This document shows, one piece after another, positions 1-9,013 of a stretch of 64,000 nt of DNA (position 1 is the stretch's first letter; each line of letters starts with the position of its first letter). The notes below the pieces were generated by a model. It made no database searches. It was not told where the DNA came from and worked only from the letters and a program-made list of their open reading frames with translations. Position numbers and translations under genes: made by a program. The DNA comes from Terebella lapidaria (lineage: Eukaryota; Annelida; Polychaeta; Terebellida; Terebellidae), in the NCBI GenBank assembly GCA_949152475.1, contig OX424566.1, positions 33,172,423 through 33,236,422 on the forward strand, read 5' to 3'.

Positions 1-1
1 A

Positions 2-472
2 GATTCGCCCTGGAGCGCACAGGTAGTGCTCGTGCGGAAGAAGAACGGACAAGTACGCTTCTGTGTCGACTATCGGCTCCTGAATGACGTCACCCGCAAG
101 GACTCGTATCCCTTGCCCAACATTCAGGACACTCATGACGCCCTGGCAGGCGCCAACTACTTCTCGGCCCTAGACCTGGCCTCCGGCTACTGGCAGGTCG
201 AAGTCGACCCAAGCGACAGACCGAAGACTGCCTTCGCCACAAGGAAGGGACTCTATCAGTTTAAGGTCATGCCATTCGGCCTTAGCAACGCCCCGGCAAC
301 CTTCGAACGGCTTATGGAGACCATACTCCGTGGTTACTTGTGGACCCGGTGTATGTGCTATCTCGACGACGTGAGCTTACGGCAGAACATTCGATCAGGC
401 ACTCGCAAACCTGGAAGCGGTCCTGGATCGGATCAGATCGGCAGGCCTGAAACTACAGCCCAAGAAGTGTGA
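2..472 (+). pseudogene. Gypsy-A reverse transcriptase, N-terminal part (frameshifted)
   Basis: The frame is open from base 2, so the coding region starts before the window. It reads RT fingers and palm: a WSAQVVLVRKKNG segment, FCVDYRLLN, the LDLASGYWQ box and PFGLSNAPATF, then the catalytic YLDD at 359-370. Immediately after YLDD, within about 371-380, the protein similarity moves to another frame, and this frame then runs nonsensically to a stop at 470-472. The polymerase was therefore functional in the ancestor, and this copy carries a one-step frameshift. Motif order identifies the Ty3/gypsy class. Confidence 0.9.
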
Positions 473-473
473 G

Positions 474-2729
474 TTGTTCCAACGGGAATTCTTGTACTTA
501 GGGTTCATAGTGAGCGGCCAAGGAATCCGAGTCGACCCCAACAAAGTTAAAGCCATCAGAGAATGGCCGACCCCGTGCGAGATCACCGACGTCAGGGCTT
601 TCCTCGGTTTCGCCAACTACCACAGGCGATTCATCAAGGACTACGCTGAGATCGCTGAACCTCTCGTAGCGCTTACCCGAGGTGAATGCCACTTCACTTG
701 GGGACCGGCCCAGCGACGAGCTTTCCAGCGACTCCGCGACGCCCTCATCAAGGCGCCCAAGCTCGCTCATCCGACCCAGAATCCGGAGGACTACTTCATC
801 CTCGACACGGATGCAAGCGGCTTTGCTGTGGGAGGAGCCCTCTCGCAAAGGGTTAACGGGAAGGAGATCCCCATCGGGTTCGCCAGCAAGACCCTTTCCC
901 GGACCCAGCGGAACTATTGCACCACCTATCGGGAACTACTGGCAGTAGTTGAGATGGTGCAACACTATCGGCACTACCTCTGGGGTAGGAAATTCCTCCT
1001 CCGGACCGACCATAGCTCGCTGAGGTGGTTGAAAAACTACAGCGACGCCGACGGCATGCTCGCCAGGTGGCTCGCCAAGCTACAGCAGTATGACTTTCGG
1101 ATAGAGCATCGACCCGGAAAACTACACGGTAACGCCGACGGCTTGTCACGGTGCCACAGTTGCAAACACCAAGACTGTCCCGGACGACTCGTCACACCTC
1201 CGACCGACCCAGAAACAAGTTCCGGAGAACTTCCAGTTCGTCGGATAACTGTTGTTCCGACCCAGACAAGGGCAGACCTCCTGGACAGTGATTCGATAAC
1301 ATCACCGGTCTTGCCCCAGCTAGTTTCGGCACGCCAAGTTGTTCGAGTCCGTGCTTTGGACGCCACACTTGATGGACAAAAGTGGCTTTCGGACTATTCG
1401 ACCCAGGACATTGTCGCGGCACAGCAAGCCGACCCCAGCGTCGGAAAAGTGCGGCAATGGATACTAGCCGGCACCAAGCCTGACTCACGAGAAGTCGCCC
1501 GCCAAGGAGAGGAGGTAAAGACACTTGTTTCTCGCTGGAACCTCCTGGCGTTACAAGGCGGAGTGCTGGTTCGACATATAAAACCCGACCCTGCTGGACG
1601 GCCCGTGGTGCAAACCGTGCTCCCCGTAGCACTCATGACACAAGTTCTGCACCAACTACACGACCTCAAGATTGTCGGACATCTCGGCATACAGCGTACC
1701 ATCGAGAGAGTCAGGCGCCGATTCTACTGGCCCGGCTTGGCGCTGGACGTCGCCCGCTGGTGTGCCCGCTGCCCGCAATGTGTGACCCGCAAGGGTAAAC
1801 CGGCCCCAAAAAGATCGCCCCTGACACAGCTACCGACAGGAGCGCCGTTCGACAGAATAGCGATGGACATCCTCGACACCCACAAGGTCACGGGAAGAGG
1901 CTATCGGTATGTACTAGTCGTGTCGGACTACTTTACGAAGTACACTGACGCTTTTCCGCTACGGCGACATACGGCCAAAAATGTTGCCGACACCCTGGTG
2001 AATCGGTGGATAGTCTACCACGGTGTCCCCAAAGCGGTCCATAGCGATCAAGGTACTGAGTTTGAGTCGTCCCTGTTCCGGCATGTTGTGCGTCTACTGG
2101 GCGCTAAGAAGATTCGTACGACCCCATACCGACCCCAGAGCGATGGCCAAGTTGAGCGATTCAACAGGACATTGCTCAACATGCTGAGTGCGTTCGTCAG
2201 CGATCGTGCAAACGATTGGGACTTGCACCTGCCATATGTGTTAATGGCCTATCGAACCTCAGTACACTCGTCCACGGGATGCACCCCGCATCTGATGGTG
2301 TATGGACATGAGTGTAACTTGCCAGTCGACCTCATGTTTCCGACCTACGACCCTGAGCCTCTACCTCCGTGTGGTCCGGAGTATGTGGAGTATTTGCGGC
2401 AAGCCATCAGGACGGCCCACGGTTTCGCCCAAGACCATCTCGAGAAAGCGGCAATTCGGCAAAAGATGGGTTATGACGCCCACGCGAAACCACGACCCCA
2501 GTTTCAACCAGGCGAACTGGTCCGGTATTATTATCTGCCACTCACGCAGAATAATAAGTTCGCTCGGCCCTGGACTGGTCCCTGGAGGATCATCGACCGT
2601 GTAACTGAGGTGGATTACCGAATCGCCCTGGTTTCCAACCCTCGGAACACTCGTGTTGTTCATCTGGATGTGCTCAAGCCATACGAAGGTGACAACCAAG
2701 CGGCCCACATCTACTCCGACCCTGTATGA
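474..2729 (+). CDS. Gypsy-A pol: RT C-terminus, RNase H, integrase
   Basis: 751 codons counted from the first ATG of this frame. The true frame begins upstream at about 375, where RT similarity resumes. RT thumb and connection come first (YLGFIVSG; AFLGFANYHRRFI). RNase H follows, with the LDTDASG box (D111, D113), a TYRELLAVVE helix and RTDHSSLRWL. The integrase zinc domain is H396-x6-H403-x29-C433-x2-C436. The integrase core has D465, D525 and E561, which gives DD35E spacing. A GPY/F-like module with WTGPWRII lies near residues 700-720. The protein copies the element RNA and inserts the cDNA into chromosomes. The TGA at 2727-2729 is in frame with a basic tail downstream. CGRCCC hexamers occur here in more than one codon phase. 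Confidence 0.93.
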   Translation: MFQREFLYLGFIVSGQGIRVDPNKVKAIREWPTPCEITDVRAFLGFANYHRRFIKDYAEIAEPLVALTRGECHFTWGPAQRRAFQRLRDALIKAPKLAHPTQNPEDYFILDTDASGFAVGGALSQRVNGKEIPIGFASKTLSRTQRNYCTTYRELLAVVEMVQHYRHYLWGRKFLLRTDHSSLRWLKNYSDADGMLARWLAKLQQYDFRIEHRPGKLHGNADGLSRCHSCKHQDCPGRLVTPPTDPETSSGELPVRRITVVPTQTRADLLDSDSITSPVLPQLVSARQVVRVRALDATLDGQKWLSDYSTQDIVAAQQADPSVGKVRQWILAGTKPDSREVARQGEEVKTLVSRWNLLALQGGVLVRHIKPDPAGRPVVQTVLPVALMTQVLHQLHDLKIVGHLGIQRTIERVRRRFYWPGLALDVARWCARCPQCVTRKGKPAPKRSPLTQLPTGAPFDRIAMDILDTHKVTGRGYRYVLVVSDYFTKYTDAFPLRRHTAKNVADTLVNRWIVYHGVPKAVHSDQGTEFESSLFRHVVRLLGAKKIRTTPYRPQSDGQVERFNRTLLNMLSAFVSDRANDWDLHLPYVLMAYRTSVHSSTGCTPHLMVYGHECNLPVDLMFPTYDPEPLPPCGPEYVEYLRQAIRTAHGFAQDHLEKAAIRQKMGYDAHAKPRPQFQPGELVRYYYLPLTQNNKFARPWTGPWRIIDRVTEVDYRIALVSNPRNTRVVHLDVLKPYEGDNQAAHIYSDPV

Positions 2730-3098
2730 CCCACAACGTCGTCAAGTCACTCCGACCCAGAACAGTCACCCGACCCCATGGGACTTCTCAAGGAGTTCTA
2801 TTACCCTTGGGAGGTAACAGTCCAAGATCGACATACCGATTCAGACCAAACAGCTGAGTCTGATTCGCCAACGACCCAGGATCGTCAATCGCGATCTCCG
2901 ACCTCATCCGGCTCAAGTCGACATCGGCAACGGAAAAGATCACGTAGATCAAGTTCCGACACTCCAAAACCGGCACGCAAGACGCGCAGGCAAAAGCCTG
3001 TGGTATCTTCCGACCCTGAGACAAGCGAGGCTACGCCCCCGCCTGCACGACCAAATCGACCCAGACGCAACGCACGCAGACCGGCCCGATACAGATAA
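2730..3098 (+). pseudogene. Gypsy-A pol C-terminal basic tail after an in-frame TGA
   Basis: The same frame as pol continues without another stop from 2730 to TAA at 3096-3098. It encodes a Ser/Pro/Arg-rich disordered tail ending in RRNARRPARYR. Gypsy pol proteins commonly end in such a basic tail, so the TGA at 2727-2729 looks like a mutation, or less likely a readthrough stop, and not the original end. CGRCCC hexamers continue at the same density across the stop. Confidence 0.6.
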
Positions 3099-4543
3099 CC
3101 CCGGCCTTGTTATCTGATTGATATCATTGATGATGAATTATGCATGTCTAATGGACTATGATATCATGTCATTCACAATAATAATATATTATATTACAAT
3201 AACAATATATGCATTTAACATGTACAAGATGTCAGTGAGGCAAATTCGATATATACACACTAGATATGATATTATAATTATGATGCTGGTGAAAAATTGG
3301 TTGCATTATGATATATGTTTCGACCCCGTATAACATGTACCATTGATCAAGGCGTATGTTACGCAATGACTAAGATTATCATGTAAAGCTTCAATCCATG
3401 TGCCAGCCGAAGAGGATAAATACCAGTCACACCGTGAGTAAGGCCACTCAGTTGTCGAAGAGGTGATAGTGTGATTCGTTCCGGAGTATGCGTCGACAGA
3501 GCCTCTACTCACTCCATGTAATATTCGGAGGAACGGCCCAGTGGTACGGGAACCAGTCACTACATAGCTATCATGCCAAGATGCGGCCTGTCACCAAATT
3601 CATCACCCAAATATTCAAAGCGCCGCGGTGTGACCGACCCAGTTCATTGCAAATTCGACCCCCTACAATATAGCGGCCCCGTCGTCTTGCGAACTGGCTG
3701 AAAATGAATGGAACGATGTCCACCCCTGTGAGTGATTGATATTCATATCTCAGCCTTTAATAACTGTGTGTCGTCTGTGAAACAGCAATTCGACCCCGTA
3801 GTTTATTGTGCGCTAACTTGTGGGAAAAGGAATGATAAGCTGTTTAGTTCACAAGGTACGCACGAGCGCAAATAAACATTTTAGCTGTTTACAGCACCTA
3901 CATGAAGTCTCCACTGCTAAAGACAATAGTGAGTCGTCGGGCAAAAAGAGCCCAGTAACTCGAACAGTCGACTAGTATAAATAGACAATGATTCGGAACG
4001 AGTTATCCAGGGGACGGCAGATGGACATACGGAAATCTGGACAGTGTGAGAACACCCCTACTGTCGTAATGGACTGACCCAAGAGGTCAGAGAAGGATCG
4101 CTCTGCGTTTCCTTGACGACGGCCCCGCCTTGCTGTGTGTACGCTTGGAACAATGATACATAGCGTAAAGACGTTTTCTATACAGATAGAGAGCGCCCCC
4201 CGGCCCAGTTCTAAGAATCGAGATGCTGTCAGCATCTTTGTGTACGGCATTGAAGATTAGCGGCAATCAGGTCACTTGTGCCTGAGACTTTGAAGGAGAA
4301 AGACGGTCTTGAAGTTTCGGATACCAGAATACAGACTAGTGATACAGAAACTGTGCTAATCAAATAATAATTATCGGCCTATAAACTGTGACATTGTATA
4401 AATCCTGGTCACAAGACTTTGGAGTTAATTCGGCTTTGAGTATCGGCATTTGAACTAGGCTGGTTTTGAAGAAATCCGGACTTTGTTACAACCAGCCTAG
4501 TCAGTACTTGGGAAGTACTTCGGCTTGATTTCGGCCCGTCAGC
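3099..4543 (+). other. Spacer between pol and ORF3 of Gypsy-A
   Basis: No convincing ORF. The first 250 bases are AT-rich with many ATAT runs, and the rest is mixed. CGRCCC motifs continue here, for example near 3322, 3534, 3657, 3674, 3791, 4120, 4200 and 4533, so the motif does not depend on coding. The spacer ends at a CAG immediately before the C-ATGG start of ORF3, which could be a splice acceptor for a subgenomic mRNA. No donor is visible in the window. Confidence 0.6.
4454..4501 (+). other. Stem-loop upstream of ORF3
   Basis: Perfect 12-bp inverted repeat: ACTAGGCTGGTT at 4454-4465 and AACCAGCCTAGT at 4490-4501, with a 24-nt loop. It ends 42 bases before the ORF3 ATG. It could be a structured RNA element of the leader, or chance. 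Confidence 0.45.
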
Positions 4544-7342
4544 ATGGCTGACAAACCCGGAGACGACCGGGAAAATAACAACCCAGGTGATAATCGGCCC
4601 CGCACAGACAAGTTGGACGGCGATAACATCACCGTCCAAGTAATCGACACCGGGGATGAATCGGATCATCCTATAGTGGTCCCCGACAACGAAGCTTCGT
4701 CCGGCCCCGACTCGCAGCCTGAGCAGCGCGATCCAGTCACGCTCAGTGACACGGCAAGTGGATCGGAGAAGGGAGCGCGACCCAAAACGGCCCGGAACAA
4801 GCTGGCGCAACGAGGAGAGCGCCATACACCGAGCCCGACTCCGGACGACATTTTTAATATCGACCCCGAACGCTTCCGCCGACTCGAGGAGGGCGGAAGT
4901 ATCGTCCAGCGTGCGATTGAGGCACGACAAGCGGCCCAAGAGGCTCAACGAGTCGCCACAGCGAGCCGCCAACCCGACCCAGCAAATCAGGTGATCGCCC
5001 CGATCGCTCCGGCCCCGACTTCACCCGCTTCCAGTTCAGCGGTAGCACGACCTGCGGCCTCCCGTTCTCCAAACAAGAGAACTTATACTTCTTTTAAGAA
5101 GAAACATGGAGCGGGAGCCCGATCGACCTCTAGCAGTTCGTCGCGCTCTAGTGGCGGATCTGCTGTTCCGGCCCCGACCTCGACTTTCCGTCGGCAAGTG
5201 GCGGAATTGATGGAATTGGTGCCACCTCCCGTGACGCCTTACGGAACTCGGCCCATAGACTGGAACAAGGTTCCACTCAGCAAACGGAATCGGAGCGCTG
5301 GATACGGCCATATCCACAACTTCGATGAACAGTCGACCCTGTCGGAGGGAAACCTCCTCACGTTGGCTCCGCTACAGCGTGGAGACGGTCGCTACGAGTG
5401 CCCTTTCTGCATCGGCGAAGAGGAAGGAGCAGGAGAGCGACAGTGGTCCTCCGTGCCACGACGCGGACCTTTCCGGACGGCCCAGAGTCTCGACGCGCAC
5501 GTACTAGCGTACCACTTTCCGTTCTTACGCTACTTCGTGTGCCCGGCCCGCGACGGCTTCCGGACATTGGCCCAGGAGGAGATGTTCCGGCACCTGTCCC
5601 AAGCGACCCCGCAACACGTGACGTCGTTTCCGTTCTACCAGGAGGGACGACTATCGGCATCCGGCCCCATGCTCGTCAGGTTCGCGCTACGCTGCAGAGT
5701 CGACATGCAGCCGAACCCGAATTATCGACCCCCAAGAGTTCCGGCTAACATCCCGATCTTCAGGAGGGATGTTAACACAGTCCTGACATTCGGCATTTGG
5801 CACATGGCGCCAGAGCTCTTTGAGCAATATCCGCCCAACTCGGCCCCGGAAGTGCAACAGGTACTCCGTCGACTAGAGTACAATCGTGCTTCGACTCCGG
5901 CAGACGAGATTCGGCTTACCCGCAGGGTCAGTGACATTGAGACCATGAACACGCGGGTTCGAATTCGACGACCCAGCACGATTTTCTTCGTCCGGCCCAT
6001 CAATTATCAGACAACATCGGTGAGCACGGCGGAGGAGGTCCCGACAACGACCACCGGTGTTTCGGCCTCGGCAGTTGTCACGACGGCTTCGTTCGCGACA
6101 GTGGCATCGCCAGCGACAACCCGACCGGTCACCACAGTGACATCTTCGACCCCGTCTAGAGCTCGACCTTCGGATATTATACCCAGGCGGATGGTTGTGG
6201 AGCGACCCACGGCCTCTAACGTCACGGACTACCGAGTCCGTGAGGGATTGGTCCCTCCACCTGAGGAGTATCCGCCACTCCCGAGTCGACCCCTGAATAC
6301 CACACCGGTATCGTCATCAACCGGCAAGGAGACTCCTGAACCAAAGAGTCCAGCCGAAGATCGGCCGCCTCCACTCAGGGAGATTGCACCCGGATCTCCT
6401 GTACGTGCGTCCCCGACACAGTTCTCGACCCCGGAATCCTCACCAGAGCCTTCACGACGGATGGTGGAACCCGTCCCGCTCCCGCCGTACCTCACGGAGG
6501 AAGTGGAACCTCTGTGCTCCGTCCCGACACGCGGCACTGATAGTGATCGGCCCCGACTCCAAGTGGACGACCCGGAGCAGCTTGAGTCGCTCCACAGGGA
6601 CCTCGACGAGCGTCTTCCGTTTCATGGGTCCGGCGAGTTTGCGGCCGACTTTCAATTTCTGCGGCAACACGGCAGACGTCTGGCGACTCGATCGCTTCCC
6701 GGCCTGCAGGCGCTACCCGGCCAGAACCCCGACCTCACGGACTTCCTACGGGATGAGGACGCCCAGCGGCTCCCGAACTACCTCGGGTTCCATGAAGACT
6801 TTTGGTCGGCCCGCCTTGAACAGGCCGCCCATAATGCCGACCCCTTGCTTCTCCCGTCAGAACCGGAAGAGCATCTACCGACCCTGGCTCTCGCTCGCGC
6901 TGACGACTTGGCGCACCAGTACTTACGGCTGATACGTCGGGAGTACTTGACGGCCCTGGACCACCACATCAGACAGGCAGAGTATAACGGCCTGTCTGTC
7001 GGCTTTGGGATGGGGGCTCTGCATGAGCGCCACCAGCCCACGTTCCCGGACACCTTGTCCGAGGAGAACCTTTGGCTCCGAGTTCGCGTGACTCAGTTGG
7101 AGGATCGGGTTGCTAACCTCCAACAGGAAAACGCTCGGCTCCAAGCAGCATCGACCCCAACTACTCCGGAAGCAACAGCTCCGCCGACCCCGACCACACC
7201 GACCATTCCGGGAGAACTCTTGGCCACAATAGTGTCCATCCTGCCGAGGTTACCCCCGGATGAGCAGTTGCAACTCATGCGACAAGCATCGCCAGCGGCC
7301 CCGCCTCCTCCCGCCAGCAGGCGTGAACGGGAGGAGAAATAA
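4544..7342 (+). CDS. Gypsy-A third ORF: zinc-finger and coiled-coil protein in env position
   Basis: An uninterrupted 932-codon ORF. The start is favoured by A at -3 and G at +4. The N-terminal 200 residues are acidic, then Ser/Ala/Pro-rich, with a basic patch near residues 178-190 (PNKRTYTSFKKKHG). A possible long-loop C2H2 finger follows (C286-x2-C289-x29-H319-x4-H324), then a folded-looking stretch to about residue 500. A Thr/Val/Ala-rich linker leads to a helical region near 680-830. A predicted leucine-zipper coiled coil runs about 838-870 (LWLRVRVTQLEDRVANLQQ), followed by a Pro-rich end. I see no signal peptide and no membrane segment, so this is not a classical Env despite its place between integrase and the 3' LTR. 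An open frame of this length beside a lightly damaged pol suggests a conserved product. I do not recognise the family. Nucleic-acid binding is inferred from the finger and basic patch. Confidence 0.85.
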   Translation: MADKPGDDRENNNPGDNRPRTDKLDGDNITVQVIDTGDESDHPIVVPDNEASSGPDSQPEQRDPVTLSDTASGSEKGARPKTARNKLAQRGERHTPSPTPDDIFNIDPERFRRLEEGGSIVQRAIEARQAAQEAQRVATASRQPDPANQVIAPIAPAPTSPASSSAVARPAASRSPNKRTYTSFKKKHGAGARSTSSSSSRSSGGSAVPAPTSTFRRQVAELMELVPPPVTPYGTRPIDWNKVPLSKRNRSAGYGHIHNFDEQSTLSEGNLLTLAPLQRGDGRYECPFCIGEEEGAGERQWSSVPRRGPFRTAQSLDAHVLAYHFPFLRYFVCPARDGFRTLAQEEMFRHLSQATPQHVTSFPFYQEGRLSASGPMLVRFALRCRVDMQPNPNYRPPRVPANIPIFRRDVNTVLTFGIWHMAPELFEQYPPNSAPEVQQVLRRLEYNRASTPADEIRLTRRVSDIETMNTRVRIRRPSTIFFVRPINYQTTSVSTAEEVPTTTTGVSASAVVTTASFATVASPATTRPVTTVTSSTPSRARPSDIIPRRMVVERPTASNVTDYRVREGLVPPPEEYPPLPSRPLNTTPVSSSTGKETPEPKSPAEDRPPPLREIAPGSPVRASPTQFSTPESSPEPSRRMVEPVPLPPYLTEEVEPLCSVPTRGTDSDRPRLQVDDPEQLESLHRDLDERLPFHGSGEFAADFQFLRQHGRRLATRSLPGLQALPGQNPDLTDFLRDEDAQRLPNYLGFHEDFWSARLEQAAHNADPLLLPSEPEEHLPTLALARADDLAHQYLRLIRREYLTALDHHIRQAEYNGLSVGFGMGALHERHQPTFPDTLSEENLWLRVRVTQLEDRVANLQQENARLQAASTPTTPEATAPPTPTTPTIPGELLATIVSILPRLPPDEQLQLMRQASPAAPPPPASRREREEK

Positions 7343-7843
7343 TGTCGACCCTGAACTGTTCGGCCCCTTTGATGCGGCCCAGTGGTGACCGACCATCCTG
7401 GTCACAGGTTTATTTGTGTAAATAGTTGTATATATATTCTATCCTAGTCATGGCATTTCGTTTTTATACATGTAATTTAGTTAAGTTTAATCACCATTTT
7501 TATTCCAGAAATGAACTTTAAAGAGTGATTTTTTTCCATTCTACTAGAGAATGTCGAGGAGTTTTGTCTTTATACATTCCATTCCATTCTTCATCAGTCA
7601 TTGTTGTGCATGTATTTGTATATGTATCATCGTAGAGACTGCTGACGGACTGACTGCTGACGTTTATTTTGACAGTTAGGAATTTTTATTGTATGTAGTG
7701 TTTTCGCATTTCGCGCGGCGTGTGGGTGTGTGTGTTTTTGGGTTTGACCTTTAGGACTTCTTAGCTTTTTATTGTTTAGTTTTGGCGACGGTAGGGTCCG
7801 GGGAGGGTAATCCCGAGGGCGTAGGATTAATGAAGGGGTGTTA
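7343..7843 (+). other. Spacer between ORF3 and 3' LTR
   Basis: No gene. Three CGRCCC motifs lie in the first 40 bases (near 7346, 7361 and 7375), then a T-rich stretch with none until the LTR. Confidence 0.6.
7826..7843 (+). promoter_or_regulatory. Polypurine tract region of Gypsy-A
   Basis: A purine-rich stretch containing GAAGGGG lies just before the TGTAG start of the 3' LTR, as expected for the plus-strand primer of an LTR element. A second purine-rich stretch (GGGAGGAGAAA, 7330-7339) overlaps the end of ORF3. It is a weaker candidate because LTR similarity starts at 7844. Confidence 0.55.
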
Positions 7844-8596
7844 TGTAGTAATTTTAGTGACTGTTACTCCCGTCCCTCCCGCGCACTACACATTTCCACA
7901 ACAAACATTCATTCTACATGACTTACATACAGGACAGGTACATACTATACGATCACAAGCATAAACTCCATGTAGTCATGGTTACACACACAGGTCAAAC
8001 CACGCACCTGCGGCCCCGCTAGCTCAGTACACTCGGCCCCGTTTACTCGACCTTGACCTTCACATGCACTGACTTCTAAACATAGAACTTGACACACATA
8101 CTCCACACATCACGTGCACAGATACAGGCATTACAAGTATTGACACGAGCCGGGGAAACCCACTTTCCCGGTGACATCAGCGCATTGCACCACACATTCA
8201 ACCTATCACAACACCGCTTACACTTGGCGGGAAATTACACAGCCACATGGTCCCTCGGCCCCAGTCATCTGCGCAGTTGAGAAGTAGATGTCCAAGTGAA
8301 CGGTCGCATTGTATATTGTAACCAGAAGAACGGCCGTAATCGCATAAAAGGAATATAAAAGCTGATATAACGTGGATGTATAAACTGTCATATATATATA
8401 AAGGACTATAATATTTAGGATATTCGACTGGGAATCACCGACGTAGGTGTGAGCGGCCCCGTTTGTGGTGTGAGTGTTATCATCGACATTATCGCCACAA
8501 TAAACAGTTTGAATTGAACTGCCGGCTTGTTGGTCTGTAGCACAACCTCACAGACATTCGGCCTGATACGGGCCAGTGAACCGTATTCTTCACACA
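7844..8596 (+). repeat. 3' LTR of Gypsy-A
   Basis: Starts TGTAGTAATTTTAGTGAC and ends near TTCTTCACACA. It aligns by eye with the minus-strand LTR at 39273-39953: near-identical TGTAG start, a shared CCCGTCCCTCYCGCGCAC block, shared CATTCT..CTACATGAC, an AATAAAC polyadenylation-type signal at about 8500 followed by similar sequence, and a similar end. TATA-like runs lie near 8392-8400. It carries CGGCCC at about 8012, 8034, 8253 and 8453. The end is uncertain by 2 bases because CACACA offers two CA choices. Confidence 0.8.
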
Positions 8597-8911
8597 TAGC
8601 TGCAATCTGATATGCTCAAATTTTTCACGATTTTTTCGCAAGCTCTGCACATTCAAATGACACACTGATATATCACGTAATTTACAGTCGTTCATAGTCG
8701 GCCCAGGGTTGCTCTCAATATCACCACACATGAGCAATACAATATTCATATATGAAGGGATACCATGAGACATTTTTGATATACATTTGTATTTGTTTTC
8801 ACACAAACAACTTGTTCTGTCACGGTGAAGTAAATCACAGCAAACAGCCATCATATTTGGCACACTTGTAAATTCGATATATACCACAGATAGTAAATAA
8901 CTTTGCAACAA
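8597..8911 (-). pseudogene. 5' end of a non-LTR retrotransposon with a 2A-type motif, interrupted by Gypsy-A
   Basis: Minus-strand frame from 8911. A hydrophobic segment (MNIVLLMCGD) leads into D-I-E-S-N-P-G-P at 8722-8699, which matches the ribosome-skipping 2A consensus DxExNPGP. It is followed by DISVCHLNVQSLRKN and then KFEHIRLQL, the opening of an AP-endonuclease domain as in CR1/L2-type elements. Similarity stops at about 8597, where the Gypsy-A LTR begins; codons below that are LTR sequence. 2A-like peptides at the N-terminus of such ORFs are known from other non-LTR retrotransposons. Only the first 100 or so codons are preserved here. Confidence 0.8.
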
Positions 8912-9013
8912 GATCCAACAATAATAAGACGTAGCACAAAAACCAGTAAGATTAGAGAACAGTCCATCGATGGTCCAAACGTAAACGTGCAGGGCCTCAG
9001 AGTTTACAGCTAA

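Larger units (their letters stand above)
1..8596 (+). mobile_element. Ty3/gypsy LTR retrotransposon (Gypsy-A), 3' part
   Basis: The element enters the window already inside reverse transcriptase, so its 5' LTR, gag and protease lie upstream. In order it holds RT, RNase H, integrase, a basic tail, a 1.45-kb spacer, a 932-codon extra ORF, a 0.5-kb spacer, a purine-rich tract and a 3' LTR. The 3' LTR was delimited by similarity to the 5' LTR of a second copy at 39273-39953 (minus), which also supplies the missing LTR-PBS-gag portion. Damage is light: one frameshift just after the RT YLDD box and one in-frame TGA near the end of pol. The hexamer CGRCCC occurs about 75 times on this strand. The element sits inside a minus-strand non-LTR retrotransposon. 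The target duplication cannot be checked because the left end is outside the window. Confidence 0.9.

Noticed and set aside
4544..7342. Envelope protein in ORF3
   Set aside because: No signal peptide, transmembrane or fusion-like hydrophobic segment; Pro/Ser-rich with a zinc finger and zipper instead.
7325..7345. LTR starting directly after the ORF3 stop (TGTCGACCC) with an overlapping polypurine tract
   Set aside because: Similarity to the second copy's LTR begins at 7844, so the boundary was placed there.
8489..8600. Continuation of the 2A-bearing ORF to 8489 on the minus strand
   Set aside because: Those codons lie in the Gypsy-A LTR and are a chance in-frame fusion.
8699..8704. A further CGGCCC site counted with the gypsy motif array
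   Set aside because: It belongs to the 2A coding sequence of the non-LTR element, outside the LTR.
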